Positions 22,616 through 34,204 of a DNA stretch of 64,000 bases are shown here, one piece after another (position 1 is the stretch's first letter; each line of letters opens with the position of its first letter). Both the position numbers and the translations under genes were made by a program. Origin of the DNA: Pseudogymnoascus destructans. Taxonomy: Eukaryota > Ascomycota > Leotiomycetes > Thelebolales > Thelebolaceae. The stretch spans positions 1,612,001 through 1,676,000 of the forward strand of contig NW_020167524.1 in NCBI RefSeq assembly GCF_001641265.1, written 5' to 3'. The notes under the pieces were generated by a model. It was not told the origin of the DNA and did not search any database. It saw nothing but the letters and a program-made list of their open reading frames with translations.

Positions 22616-24145
22616 TGATGGATTGTGCTGGGCTGACGACGACAGAGGTGCGGTAACGGTGGGGAAGCGGTGACAGAAGGATAGTGACAGGAGTGATTCG
22701 GTGACAACCCTGCTTCGCATACTGCGTGGAAATCGCTTAACATCGTGACTTCCCCTTGCCTACACTGCTTGGCTTGGGTTGTCTGGTAAGTCTAGACATT
22801 TCGTAGACGTGTAGATAAAACATAGGAGACCTCCATTGCTGACTATGTTAAGCGGGCCTCCGCAGGAGCTCGAGAGTGCGGGCGGGGGTCATGCGGGCAG
22901 CGTGACCCCAGATAATGTGAGTTTGGGCTTCGGCAGTGCATCCAGTCTCAGGGAATGGGGATTATATCCGTCAGATGCAGTCCATTTAACAGGCGGAAGC
23001 GAAACACGACGAGCACGGCTGTGTTAAGGAGAGGAAGAAAAGGAGCTCAGCATCATACGTAGGGCCCCGTACAATAGAACAAAAGCCCTTCATGAATCTT
23101 GCTTAAATAAATGAAGATAAAACGATTTGAGTCTGGCCGATATGTTAATGAAATTTGCTCGAAGGGCTGAAGTGGCAAGGCCACATAAGACTTGAAGGAT
23201 ACCCGTTTGAGACGAACAAGTAAAAATCTCATCTGGTGTAGGTCCCCTTGCGATAGAAGCAATCAATGGAAGTAGAAACTAAAAAAATGTACATTCTTGG
23301 TTGGATACGCACTATTAACGAGAGGTACATTGGTAGCCTGCCCCTGTTATGAGCTCCTAAACAGTCTAAAGTAAAACTCGTGAAAGGCTCTCTGACACAG
23401 CTTCCAATGTGAGACGGTCTTATCAGGAGAGATGCCGTCCTTGAAATTTGTACGAGAACTTGATGGATATATGGGATTTTTGCCCATCAAGGAAACGGTT
23501 GAAACGCAAACGATACATTGGCCTTGTGACAGGAGAATAAATAGAGGTTTCCTGAGATACAGTTCTGCCCAACCCTAATTTTGACCTCTTCGCAAGTAAA
23601 CTCTCCTCTGTGGAATTACAAGAATGAAGATAGAGACACGGACTCAAGCCTTCTCAGTTGCACAATGAATAAACCCTCGGTAGGAACCCCCATCGAAGAG
23701 AAGTCTGACCATGGACAAAACCCCTACTCAAAGAAACGTCTGAGGAACTATCCGGCAGACTGAATAAAAGGTATTCTCTGCGTCCAGGGTGCCTCGTAAA
23801 TGCAAGCTATTAACAACGAGAGGCGAATGAATGAGAACTATAAAATGAAAGCGATTCAGGGGATGTAAAGATTATATCCAACTGACGAGACAGAATAATA
23901 CCCGAATAGGGGGGGGGGATGAGAATCATCACCCCATACTATGAACTGGCGAGAGAAAGGAGACAAGGCAAACACCTGATTTTTGGCAGCTCAACGAGGG
24001 CTCTCCTGAACTCCTCTCAGCCACGGCAACATTGCCGATCACGGAGACCTATTTCGAGGATTTGAAAACACAAAAAAGCTGCAAATGCATACCCACCGAC
24101 TGGTTTAGATTAACCTCTGAGAGAATATATCGTACTGCTAACCCC
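22616..24145. other. gene-poor sequence, nothing recognised
   Basis: Several 60-80 codon frames occur on both strands, none with a conserved-looking motif. AT content is higher than in the genic segments, consistent with decayed repeat DNA, but no family is recognisable. Confidence 0.3.
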
Positions 24146-24485
24146 ACCTCATCCCCGGGTTGATCCCCAAAGCAATACGGGCCACAATAGCGGTGAATCC
24201 GGCGAAGAAAGTCAGCCCAGTGACTATCACCACAGCCCAGCACACCTCCCACCTCTCTGAGCTAAGAGAAATAACCAGTTAACTCCGCACCACCACACAA
24301 AGTCCGGGCCAAATGAATCCCATCAAATCACCGCCAAAAGCGCCAATCGACCCTGCGTCGTAGGCAGCCTGCAACCACCCTGCGACCCCTCGTGCCCTGG
24401 CTCGGCCGTTCCACTGAACCCTAACCGGAAAGGTGAAGGGAAATCGGGATCTGGCTTGCGACCTGCCTGATGACCTCTCAGACAC
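24146..24485 (-). pseudogene. possible membrane-protein fragment, minus strand
   Basis: Two adjacent minus-strand segments look coding-like. The upstream one contains GWLQAAYDAGSIGAFGG and LMGFIWPGLCVVV. The downstream one contains ERWEVCWAVVIVTGLTFF, GFTAIVARIALGINPG and a stop. Between them a GTGGTG...CTCTTAG interval could be a short intron, but the phase is not proven. Two hydrophobic stretches suggest a small membrane protein. No start or family was identified, and it may be dead. Confidence 0.2.
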
Positions 24486-27400
24486 GCTGCATGCCGCGTA
24501 TGCATGGATGCAGCAGTTGCACCGGCAGCGAGAGGACGGCCGAGGGGGGCTGTGCAGGGCTTCGGGGAGGGAGCGGATACGCTTACTACACCCACTTCTG
24601 GAGTATAACCAGTGGGTATGGGTGCACGGCAGGAGGTTTGGGGGATTTGGAATGGTATTGAGATACTGAGGTGGCGCACTTGCGCATGTTTTTCATGGGT
24701 TTGGATTGTCATGCAAGTAGAGCGATGTACTGTACTTTGAGGGGGTTCGTGATGGGGGAAGGGGCGAGGGGGGACATCGCAATCAAGTTCAAGTCCGCGA
24801 GTCCCGTTGTTTTGGTTAAGAAACGGCACTATGCAACTTATCGCATCGAGCGTATTTGATGTCGGAGTCCTCGCGGATCCTTGCGGGGAATACTTGTTCC
24901 GCTCTTCCGAACATACTACTACCCCCCTTATTCGGACGTCGGGCAACCATTTGAGACAGGATGAGATCCTTCAAAGCAACCGCTCTTCCGCCTCAACGGT
25001 ACCCAGCCCTCGGCTGGCAGCGGAAGAGGCGCGGAGAGCTGCGGTATCGAACCCACTGATGGCTATCGGATGGTACGGCATAGGAGGTAAGGTCCGGTGT
25101 CGATCGCATGGTCGAGGCCAGCGATCTGCGAACCGTTACGAGCCTTTAGGGGCGGACTGTCGGACAAACCACCACCACCCCTCCAAGTCAAGGCCGCCAC
25201 ATATCTGATCACTCAACAAGCAACCTGGTAACCCCTCCAATCCAGCCAAGAGGGCCGGTGCCTACCTCAACGACATGTCAGGTCCCCCTCCTCAGCCCGC
25301 TGCCAGTCGGCCCTTCTCCACCCGTCCAGCACGCGTCGGAGCCAGAGAAACGTCCGCTACATCACGTAACTACCTAACTTTAATCTCTGCTCCCACCGTT
25401 TTGGTGGCGTGTCAGTGTCAGTTGGCTATGAGTCGCGCCTGCCCGCAGCGTCCGCCACGTTAGATTAGAACAACTACGCGCGGCACTTCCCGTGCCCAGT
25501 CGTCCGGTAATAAGGGAATAGCAGGAAGCCCGAGCTGCGAGGTACCGTGATAATACGACAGGAGTGGATAGTATCCTCACCTGCAAATGGCGATGTACAG
25601 ACGCGCACGTTTTGCTTTGCGATAGAGGGGCGGGGAAGAGTGTTGCTGAAGGATTAGGAAGCTTGCTTGCGCGTCTTATCCTGATTAAGGGGTCGAGCTC
25701 GTTCATGATGCAGCTCTCACGAAAAAGCGGGTTTGGCAGCCGTTCCCAATCCTTGCAATCCTTTCGCTTGCTATAGATAAATCGATCATTTCCGCGTTTC
25801 GCGCGCGAGGCGGCTGGGGGCGCCAAATATAAGTTGTGTATATCCACCTTTGAAGGAAGGTGGGCGTAGGGTGGAGTTTGACTCTGCCGCGGAAGGTGAA
25901 CACATGGAGAAGGGGTATTCATATTTTGGGAGTGTACGAGAGTAGCTGTGGGAGGGGACTGGAGGGTACTTACTATTGTAGATGTGCCCGTGAACAAGAA
26001 AGTCCCCTATATGTCAACAAATATCAATAAACTTCACGATCCTACCTCACCAACCCCCTCCTTATCCCTCCCCCCATCCCACACCGATACCCTTATCCCT
26101 ATCTCCTCCCAAATAGCCACCTCCTACGCGCCGATAACCCCAGCCGCCGCGCCAGCCCCCTTTTACCCGCGCGACCCGCCCAAACACAGCCCCCTCGTGA
26201 TTTACGTACACCACCACCACCGACAGTGGGGATGGACGAGCAATATTCCTCAATTTGTGTTGTCATATGTTGTCTGTGTCCCGTGAAGCGCACAGAGGCC
26301 GAAGGTAACGTCTCCTCGCCCGCTCTGCTGGGTCGCTGCTGCCATCGCGGGCGTGAGGTGGTGAGAACCTAAAGCTGCGTGCTCGCTTCGTCATCCAATT
26401 CGATAGACATGACGCGGTGCTTGACCTCGCACCCGAGGGGAGGGAGAGTTGGGACGAAGCTGACACAGTTTCTTGGCAACAACAAGGTCGTGAGATGAGA
26501 ACTGGGGTTGGGGAGATGAATTGACGTGAAAGCTGCAAAAGATGTGGTAGGAACTCGACAGAGAGGGAAGGTGGTGTGCCTACAAGTACCTATCTTGGGA
26601 TGGAGGCTCCTTAGGTTGCTGTTTTGGTAGTGCTCCCCCCTAGTCCCATTGCCAGACGTCTAATAATGGACGGCTGGCTTGGTACTAAAAGGGCTGACAT
26701 GGTGACCTGCAATTCGCGAACGCCGTCTGCTCCTTTCGACGAAAACGGAACGAAGGGTGCGCCTCCTGCCACAGAAGAAATCACCCTGGTATCTGGAAGG
26801 AAGGGTCGCGATCGAATCACAGCGCCAGGCGGGAGAGGCTTTGGGAGAAGCCGCTAAATGCAGCGGTACTGTAATGTACGGTTCCAGCGTTGCACCACAA
26901 CCACGCTGACTGGCGTATAGTACCAGCCGTTTAAACCTTCCGAAACGTGGATGAGATCGGGGGTGCGTGCCCCTGAATTCTTGAGCTTGATGTTCGAAGG
27001 TTTGGGGTGGAAAAGGAGAGGGTGATGCACGCCTCAGGGGCAGGTTGGACGACGTTTTGGACGTTGATACCACGTCCAGGCACTCCGTAGGTCTGGGATC
27101 GTAGTCTTCTGTAGAAATGAGTACACTCATCAAACTGTGCTGTACGAGTAGTACGTACAACTTCTCTGTCAAAATTGACAACCCGACAGGGCGTAGGGCT
27201 CAGTGGGCCACCTGCGGACCCGGTAGGATCCGGTACCTAAACCATAGCAAGACGGCACAGCAAAGCTGTGCAGAAAGAGTCGACAGTTTGAATACCACCG
27301 TATCGGGTATAGCAGCCCCCAATATGCCCTCTTTCTCATCCAAGACGTGTCTGGCCTGTGTACCGCCCATGGCCTCGGGCACCCGCTGGTGATCCCAACG

Positions 27401-28613
27401 TGCACCAAGTCACCCCTCCCAATCCCCCATCCCACACGAAGCGCACCAAGCGGCCGCAATCTTTCACGCGGCAGCAACCCAACGGCCGGCCGCAACCGGG
27501 TGCCAATAGCTTCGCTTTCCGTCTCAACTCCGCATGGTCCCCCCGCCAGTCTGGCGCTCTCCGACCCGCTCTTTCCCTCTCCCCAACACTGTCGGCGTCA
27601 CCGTTCCCCCATCGCGCCTCATGCGCGGCCATTCCGGTGCATCTCCCCTCCATTTCATTTCTCGTCCCCCCGACCCCATCTCAAACCGCCGCATATTGGG
27701 GGCTGAAGCGCGATATCATCTTCGTCACCACCATCGCGACGATCGCCGTTCCGCCACTTCGCCGTTGTCCACCTCCCCTGTCACCCCGCTTGGTGCCGAT
27801 TCAGAGCATCTGGTTGGCTGTAGCAGGGATTGAGAGGGCTGCAGGAGCCGCTAGGCGATTTTGGGTGCGGTGAAGTGTCGGGACAGGGGGGTGTGTGGGG
27901 TTAGGGGTTAGGGGTTAGGGGTTGTCTTGGCTGCGAGGCTGAAATTTGGGGTGTGGTGGGGAGGTGTAGCCTCGTTTTTTTTTTGCGGATAGGGGGGTTA
28001 CATACGTGCGTACAAGTGACATAGTTACCTTGAGTAGGCGGTTTTTTGCTTGTAAAGTGCGACGGGAATATGCTAGGCGCGGAGTTCGCTGTTCGGTCTA
28101 GGGAAGGGCGGAATACCCGTCGGAAATCTAGATTGGGGAGCGAGCGGCATTTACTCAATCCGTGACGGGTATGGCGCCTGTTGGACTGGCTGGCTATTAG
28201 ATTAGATTGACTGGCTGGCTGTGATGGATCGCGCTCGATCGAATCGGCATACAATATGTACAGTGGCGTATAGTACGGAACTAACTGTACTGGATACTAG
28301 GCGGTACAAACGGGTCGTGATCAGTCATCAGGCTTTAATAGATTCAGAGTGCTGACAGACGACCGTGCATCTTTGCGGAAGGCAGCTTGGGATACAGGAG
28401 ATATGTTGTTAAGGAGAGAATATTGTTCTTGGCATATTGGATGTTCTCTGATCTAAGTTTAGAGACACTTCATATCATACTTGGTAAATTATAGCATACG
28501 AGGAAGGATGAAGGACGAGTCTTGCAGGCCCCAAGGGATCCAGAGGAGTTCATCATCTCGCGACTAAATAGGGAATATCTAGATCCTTCGACTGGAAATT
28601 AGTGCATTAGTGC
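24486..28613. other. gene-poor sequence
   Basis: No gene is supported. A frame at 25275 begins MSGPPPQPAASRPFSTRPAR followed by a GTAACT donor-like site, but no second exon is found. C/T-rich blocks at 26040-26200 and 27350-27800 give long but compositionally driven frames. A telomere-like run lies at 27898-27922. Confidence 0.35.
27898..27922. repeat. interstitial telomere-like repeat (ttagggg)n
   Basis: Three complete ttagggg units plus flanking ggg. This is close to the ascomycete telomere unit TTAGGG but one G longer, and it is far too short to be a functional telomere. Confidence 0.7.
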
Positions 28614-28755
28614 TAGAGCAGGGTAGAGTAGCGACTAGGATGAGGCAGGAATAGGATGAGGCAGGAATAGGATGAGGCAGGAATAGGATGAGGCAGGAAT
28701 AGGATGAGGCAGGAATATTCCTGCCTCATCCTAGTCGCTACTCTACCCTGCTCTA
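28614..28755. repeat. 39-bp perfect inverted repeat with 16-bp tandem repeats in one arm
   Basis: The arm at 28614-28652 is the exact reverse complement of 28717-28755. Between them are four more copies of the 16-bp unit aggatgaggcaggaat, whose first copy is the inner end of the left arm. The right arm begins immediately after the last unit, so the centre gaat|attc is itself palindromic. Confidence 0.95.
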
Positions 28756-30200
28756 CCACCTCTATCACTCCACCCATCATCTTCATGAGAACGGGCCGAT
28801 GAGGACAGCCGCTACTTACTGCATCTGGGGTAGTGGGGTGTGACTGACGCGCCCAACCCCCCGCCATGTGTCTTTTGGCTACCATGTACAGTAAGTAGTA
28901 GTCGAGTACAAGCTGCTCTAACGAGTTCCTGGTATGTTTGAAGCAGGCCGCTACTCTATCGAGCGGAACTTGCGACGACGACGATACCCTCGCTCGCTGT
29001 GGCTGATGTTGTGCATCCACGTCATAACTCTATCACAGTAATCGGGACGACATCCTTCCCGTCGGATACTATACAGGACGTATGCATCCACGGTTCTGCC
29101 CAACACGAGCGAAGTGACACAGAACACCATCATAGCAGAAAGCAATCGGCGACCAATGTCCCAATATCCCGCACCAGAGCCCGTAGTCGTAGTAGAGTAC
29201 GTATAGCTCCTCTCCTCCATACTGCACGAGCGGCTGACGACCGACGTCTGACGGCGACATGAACAACCCACGGACGGGTGCTCGAGATCTCCCTCCCCCA
29301 CCACCATGACACATGGCCAGGCGACAGCGCCCCTGCCTCAACCCATGGACTTTGACGTAAAAACGGCAGCGCGGGGCTCGACCGTCCAATTTCCTAACCA
29401 AGCATGGGGAGCAGCTCCTACCAGCCACACCGGCCTATGGCGAGCACCCCCCTCCCCCTTCTACCTTCTACTGATATTCACAGCCCAGGCCCTGAACGGT
29501 AAAATGTTTCGGCGCCATTGCGAGGACGAACCGGCACCGTAAATTGGTAAATTGCCTTATTAACCTTTTAAACGGCAGTCTGGACGAAACTAACTCCACA
29601 GTCAGTAAGTCAGCATAGCTTTGTACTGTACTGTACTCCCTAGCAGGCATTTATTTTCAACCAGGTATTTGAATTTGAAATAGCTCTCTCCTCCCTCCTG
29701 ATTTTCCGTACCGGGACTCCGTATCTCCGTGCATAAATGTCTGACGCGTGGATGGCCAATCACTAGGTCCTCCATCGCTCGCGACTACGATCGTCGGTGC
29801 TTCCGCAGCACTCCGAATCGCCCGAATCGCCCACATCATCAGTGGTAGGCGCGGACCCCACGCTCTCCGGGCGGGATTGAAACCGCAGCTGAGGTGGTTG
29901 CGTGCTCTGCCATTTGTCCAGAACACGATGCCGGCTCCTTCCTTCTGCCACCACACTCACTGCCAGTACGATACGTATGTATACAGTAGGGCTGGAACTT
30001 CTGTACTTACTGAGTGACCAAGTGGAGGGAGATGAGCGAAAGTGCCGGAGATGAGACACGTTCGGAGGGATTCGCAGCGGCCGATCATGAATGATTAAAG
30101 AAAAATCCCAAGTGACTCTTCACTTCTTCACTCTTCCCACTCTCCCACCATCAGTGCGTTTACCAAGTAACGCACCCCTTCTTGTACAACAACCATAATT
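28756..30200. other. gene-poor sequence
   Basis: No supported gene. Short frames at 29000-29550 and 29750-30060 are not convincing. Repeated TACTGTACTGTACT-type sequence occurs near 29620. Confidence 0.35.
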
Positions 30201-31068
30201 ATGCCACCAACTCGGAGGGCTTTGGCTCTGGTTGATGGGAATCGACAGCCCGGTGGCCAATTAAGCCCATACTAACGCGGTCAGATTATTAGGAGGCAGT
30301 CAGAGGGTGCAACACCTACTAAGATTGCACACGACCTAAATCTTGACCGAAGCACCGTAAGATATACTATTGCAGTTGACCTAATACGCACCGAAGGCTA
30401 GAGCCTACCCTATACACCACGGGGAAAGTCATACACAGAAGTAGAGTAACGCCTTATACTCTGCCACGTACGCCTAAACCCAAAGGATATATACCAAGAA
30501 GTGAAGGGTGCTTGTAATGTTACTTGCTTAACATCAACTATAAAGAGGATACTACAAGAAGCAGGCATAGGCAATTAGACTACAAAGCGTCGCCCTTTCC
30601 TACTGCTAATACATGTAGCTAAACGGCTTGCATGGTGTTTAGCACAGAGGAATTAGACAGCAGAGGATTGGGGTTAAGTTGTGTGGAGTGATGAGTGCTC
30701 TGTTAAGCGGGGGCGGTGTAACATAGAAGTGGCAGCAGGAGATGATCTAGACCGTGACTACTACAAACTTGTACCTTGAGGTTCTAGAAGCAGAACTCCT
30801 CCCTATTTTTGAGTCTCAGCTACTCATTTATGCAAGATAATTCTCCTATCCACATTTGGTAGCACTTGAAAACCTAGGTGTGTGAGATGTTCCCTGAAAT
30901 TGCAAAGGATAAATCAAACTTAGAACATGCAAGATAGCGTCTAGAATCATGTTTGCAAGCAGCATAGGACACATTAGACAAGTCATTGTTTGATAAATTG
31001 TATGAGAGTAGAGTATGCCGAGTAGAATTGAGGCGGGTGCATTCAAGCAGACGGGTGGCATACAAAAT
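30201..31068 (+). pseudogene. decayed Tc1/mariner-type transposase
   Basis: Reading from the ATG at 30201 gives an N-terminal helix-turn-helix region (MPPTRRALALVDGNRQPGG, then ATPTKIAHDLNLDRSTVRYT). A DDE core follows (CVVWSDE-like at about 30680-30700, MQDN-like at about 30830) and a C-terminal tail (CLQAA, DTLDKSLFDKLYESR, RRVHSSRR) of the kind seen at the end of fungal Tc1 transposases. The frame is broken by at least eight stops and by shifts in the last third. Many stops are TAA, TAG or TGA where CAA, CAG, TGG or CGA would fit, which is compatible with C-to-T repeat-induced point mutation. No terminal repeats were found. Confidence 0.8.
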
Positions 31069-31904
31069 ACTAGAATACTACTCGGTAATTTTTATACTAT
31101 ATACTATAGGGCTTATTTTGTAGAGCTTTCAATTCTCATTACAATGGATCACCTTTTACATCTATCGCTCTAAAACTGCATATGTTACGAGCAAATCAAT
31201 TATCTACGTTCGGTGGCTTCGGGGGTAATAGCAGTAGTGGTGGGTTACTGTATAACACCGCGTGTAACAGGATGCGCCCTTTTCCCAACAACTTTTTACA
31301 CACGAGTTTGATACGGGCGCTACGACAGCGTTCGCGGCTGTAGATGGCTATTGCCCAGTCTATTCCCTTTGGTCATGTCTTCGTCAGGGGCTCGGTTGCG
31401 CACACGGCCCTCGCCGGGCGTGACTGGTGAGGGATCAGGATAGGTAGCCTTACTAATGTACTTACTGAATTGGGTGTAGGAAGACGGTTTGGCAGGGGAG
31501 GGGACTTGGCGCGTAGAGAGGGCTATTTCCAGCGGAAGTTGGCCGTGGATGTACTGGGGAGTATTTTGGGACGAGTTTGGTACCTGTACTTCTTTGATGA
31601 GTGAGTGAGGGTGAATGAGAGGGTTTTTGGTGGTCGTCCGTATATCGAAAAGGAGGTGATCTGATCTTGATTACGGAATCAAATACCTCCTTACTCTATG
31701 TAGTATCCTTTCTGTTTGTACAGGCCAGTCCCCGTCCAGTCCCCGGCCAGTCCCCGGCCAGTCCCCGGCCAGTCCCCGTCGGCGATACTCGCAACGCCGA
31801 CCGTGTCCCATGCTACAATGGGAAGGGAACGGCAACGGCAACGTCAACGGCAACGTCAATGTCAACGTCCCCACGAATGGCTGATCACTATCTACCTAGC
31901 TATC
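31069..31904. other. intergenic with short tandem repeats
   Basis: No gene seen. It holds a ccagtccccgg-type 11-bp repeat (about 31724-31776) and a ggcaacgtcaac-type repeat (about 31829-31870). Confidence 0.5.
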
Positions 31905-32010
31905 CTCCACCTATCCACCACCTATCCACCACCTATCCACCACCTATCCACCACCTATCCACCACCTATCCACCACCTATCCACCACCTATCCACCACCT
32001 ATCCTATCCA
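31905..32010. repeat. 11-bp minisatellite (ctatccaccac)n
   Basis: About nine tandem copies. The apparent frame through it is a repeat artefact. Confidence 0.95.
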
Positions 32011-32316
32011 ATATCCCCAATGGCGTGTCTCTAAAACAGTAAAAACAGGCCAGAAGCTCGCCGGTGCCACACCCACTCTCAACCACACTATGTCCCCACC
32101 CTAACGTCCAAATTCGTACCCATTCTTCAAGCCCGCGAATGTCAACGTACTCCGAGTACTTCAAAGTATGACCGCGGATTTACCTGGTGGGTATGGAAGA
32201 GACACCAAGACACCATGTATCTTGCGCACACACACGCAACATCCCCCACCCCCTCCCTAACCCCCCCGTCACTCCTAACAGCCAATGGCCCACTCACTTC
32301 ACAGCCTTACAAGTTG

Positions 32317-33007
32317 TGTATATATAAGTGGGCAAAAGATCTATATACCATGCACCACCCCTGTAAATATCTATATAGCCAACGCTATCAATAGATTCTG
32401 CCGCATTTTGTTAGCCTCGCTGGCCCCATGCCTCACTGTAGCCAACCTCGCTGCTGCCACTAGCACTCGAACCCCCCCCCCAAATGACGTCCCTTCCGCT
32501 GCTTGTCGTGCCAGTAGATGGCGCAGAGTTCCTAGACCTGGATGCCGTTGTCCTTGCCCTCGACGACTAGGCAGTCAAGGAGAAATTCGCCTTACAACAC
32601 CCTAATGCCTCCCATTGATGTTTCTAAGCTTAGAGCTCACGAAACAGACCCATGGTTCCCGCCTATAACACGGGTCCCACGGGGGAGGCCAAAGAAGGAG
32701 AGGTTCCAGAAGGATGACCCACGGAGGAGAGTTGGGAGGGGAGAGGGAGCTTCTGGTGTTGGGCGCTGCTCTACTTGTGGGGAGCAGCGCCACAATATGA
32801 GAAGCTGCTGGTGCTCGCATGAGTAGGGCGCTTTCATGGGAGCAAGGACAGTGGACCAGCGGTGTCAAATGGGAGATCAGGGTCAATGGAGTCACGGAAA
32901 AAGCCGAAGCGGCAGCAGGGTATATAAATCTTTTATTAAAGCTGAGGGTATATGAATCTTTACAGGGGTGGTGCAGGGTATATATATCTTTTGCCCTATA
33001 TAAATAC
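32317..33007. mobile_element. non-autonomous Mutator-like element with about 95-bp terminal inverted repeats
   Basis: Sequence at 32317-32412 recurs inverted at 32898-33007. The best block, with gcaccacccctgtaaa and gggcaaaagat, is nearly identical; the inner ends (ctgccgcattttg against ctgccgcttcggc) match after a gap. The right end holds three tandem agggtatatNNatcttt units. Inside lies the 3' end of a MULE-type transposase gene. The element is therefore probably an internally deleted copy that kept both termini. Target-site duplications were not resolved. It sits about 290 bp upstream of the ATG of the bZIP gene at 33299. Confidence 0.7.
32542..32826 (+). pseudogene. C-terminal fragment of a MULE transposase with zinc knuckle
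   Basis: The frame contains PWFPPITRVPRGRPKKERFQ and then a zinc knuckle C-x2-C-x4-H-x4-C (CSTCGEQRHNMRSC) just before the stop. An AT-hook-like PRGRPKK followed by a CCHC knuckle is the usual tail of Hop-type and other Mutator transposases (family knowledge). The MULE catalytic domain is absent and the upstream frame is broken. It lies between inverted terminal repeats. Confidence 0.7.
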
Positions 33008-33298
33008 GTTTGGTTTGGTATGGGTACTGCGTACTGGAGCAGGCTGCATTGCATATATACCTACGAACGAAGGAATATATATATTCGGCATCCTTCCACC
33101 CCAAGGCTGTCTCCCAAAAAGCTTGCCTTATCACTTCATTCCCGTCTCCATATCCCTCTCTTCATCCTTCAGACGACGCCATCATACGTTGCTGTGTACA
33201 TCACCATTTGTGATATATTGCTCGCATTCTCATCCTCAACTTGCTTTCCTCTCTCTCTCTCTCTGTCCTCCTCACCCTCGCCATCTAATATCTCCACC

Positions 33299-34204
33299 AT
33301 GTCTCAACAATACTCCTACCACCAAACACCCGCAGCACCGCACCGCCTGCCCGCCAACCACGGCACCATCAGTGCCTTCTCCCCCTCCGCCAACCCCGAC
33401 GAAGACTGGACCCAGATCTCCGATCTCGCCGAGCGTCGCCGCATCCAAAACCGTATCGCCCAACGCAACTACCGTTCGTCCCTCCCTCATCCACCCCCTC
33501 ACTCCCACCCTCCTAACACCCACCCTCCTAACACCCACCCTCCTAACACCCACCCTCCTAACACCCACCCCCAGGCAAAAAGCTCAAGCGCCGCCTCGAA
33601 GACCTCGAACGCCGCGTCGGCTCCTCCTCCGCCTCCCCCCCACAATCCCACACCGAGCTCAAGCCCTCCAAGCCCACCGCGACAAACATGCACAAGACGC
33701 CCTCCTCCTCGCGGAACCGCCCAACCAAGCTCTCCCCGTGCGCCATATACCAAAGTCCACACCAATACACCCCCCCGCTCCAACTGGCTAACGACCTCTT
33801 TCCCCTCGACCGCGCCGCCTCCCACACCCCCCCGCTCTTCAGCTACGCCCCCTACTCCGCCCCAGACGAAACCTCCTTCTACCCATCCTACGCCCCCTAC
33901 TCGACGGGTACATACGAGTACGCCGCGCCGCCGCGTCCGCCGTTCGAGCCGAAGCGGAATAACGAGGAGCTCAACGCCTTCGGGATGAGCTATGCTGCTA
34001 TGGCGGGACTTGATATCCAGCACTCTTATGACGACCCGCTTGTGAGTCCGCGTCTGCCTGATCTGCGACTGGGCACTTTACTGACGACAATTTTAGACGC
34101 CGCCGCTTGGAGAGGGGTTTGAGTTTGAGGTTGTGGGGGAGGAGGAGAATTACGCCTTGTTTCAGACGGGGAGGGGGAGCTGGTCGCCGGAGCCGTTGGT
34201 GTGA
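33299..34204 (+). CDS. bZIP transcription factor
   Basis: 249 aa from exons 33299-33473, 33575-34041 and 34097-34204. The basic region spans the first splice junction: AERRRIQNRIAQRNYR, then KKLKRRLEDLERRV, a typical fungal bZIP signature with an N-x2-A-x2-R core and a short leucine zipper. The rest is Pro/Tyr-rich and likely disordered, with conserved-looking NEELNAFGMSYAAMAGLD near the C terminus and an acidic/aromatic end. Intron 1 uses the weak donor GTTCGT and carries a 15-bp minisatellite. The promoter holds the Mutator-like element. Target genes unknown. Confidence 0.85.
33507..33571. repeat. 15-bp minisatellite in bZIP intron 1
   Basis: Four copies of acccaccctcctaac lie just before the acceptor CCCCCAG. 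Each copy contains CTAAC, the fungal branch-point consensus. Confidence 0.9.

Noticed and set aside
25030..25070. Possible tRNA T-arm (ggttcgatacc on the minus strand)
   Set aside because: The T-stem does not pair properly and no matching D-arm or acceptor stem was found.
27346..27873. Three overlapping Pro/Ser-rich + strand frames
   Set aside because: All three frames are open because the DNA is pyrimidine-rich; none shows splice sites or recognisable motifs.
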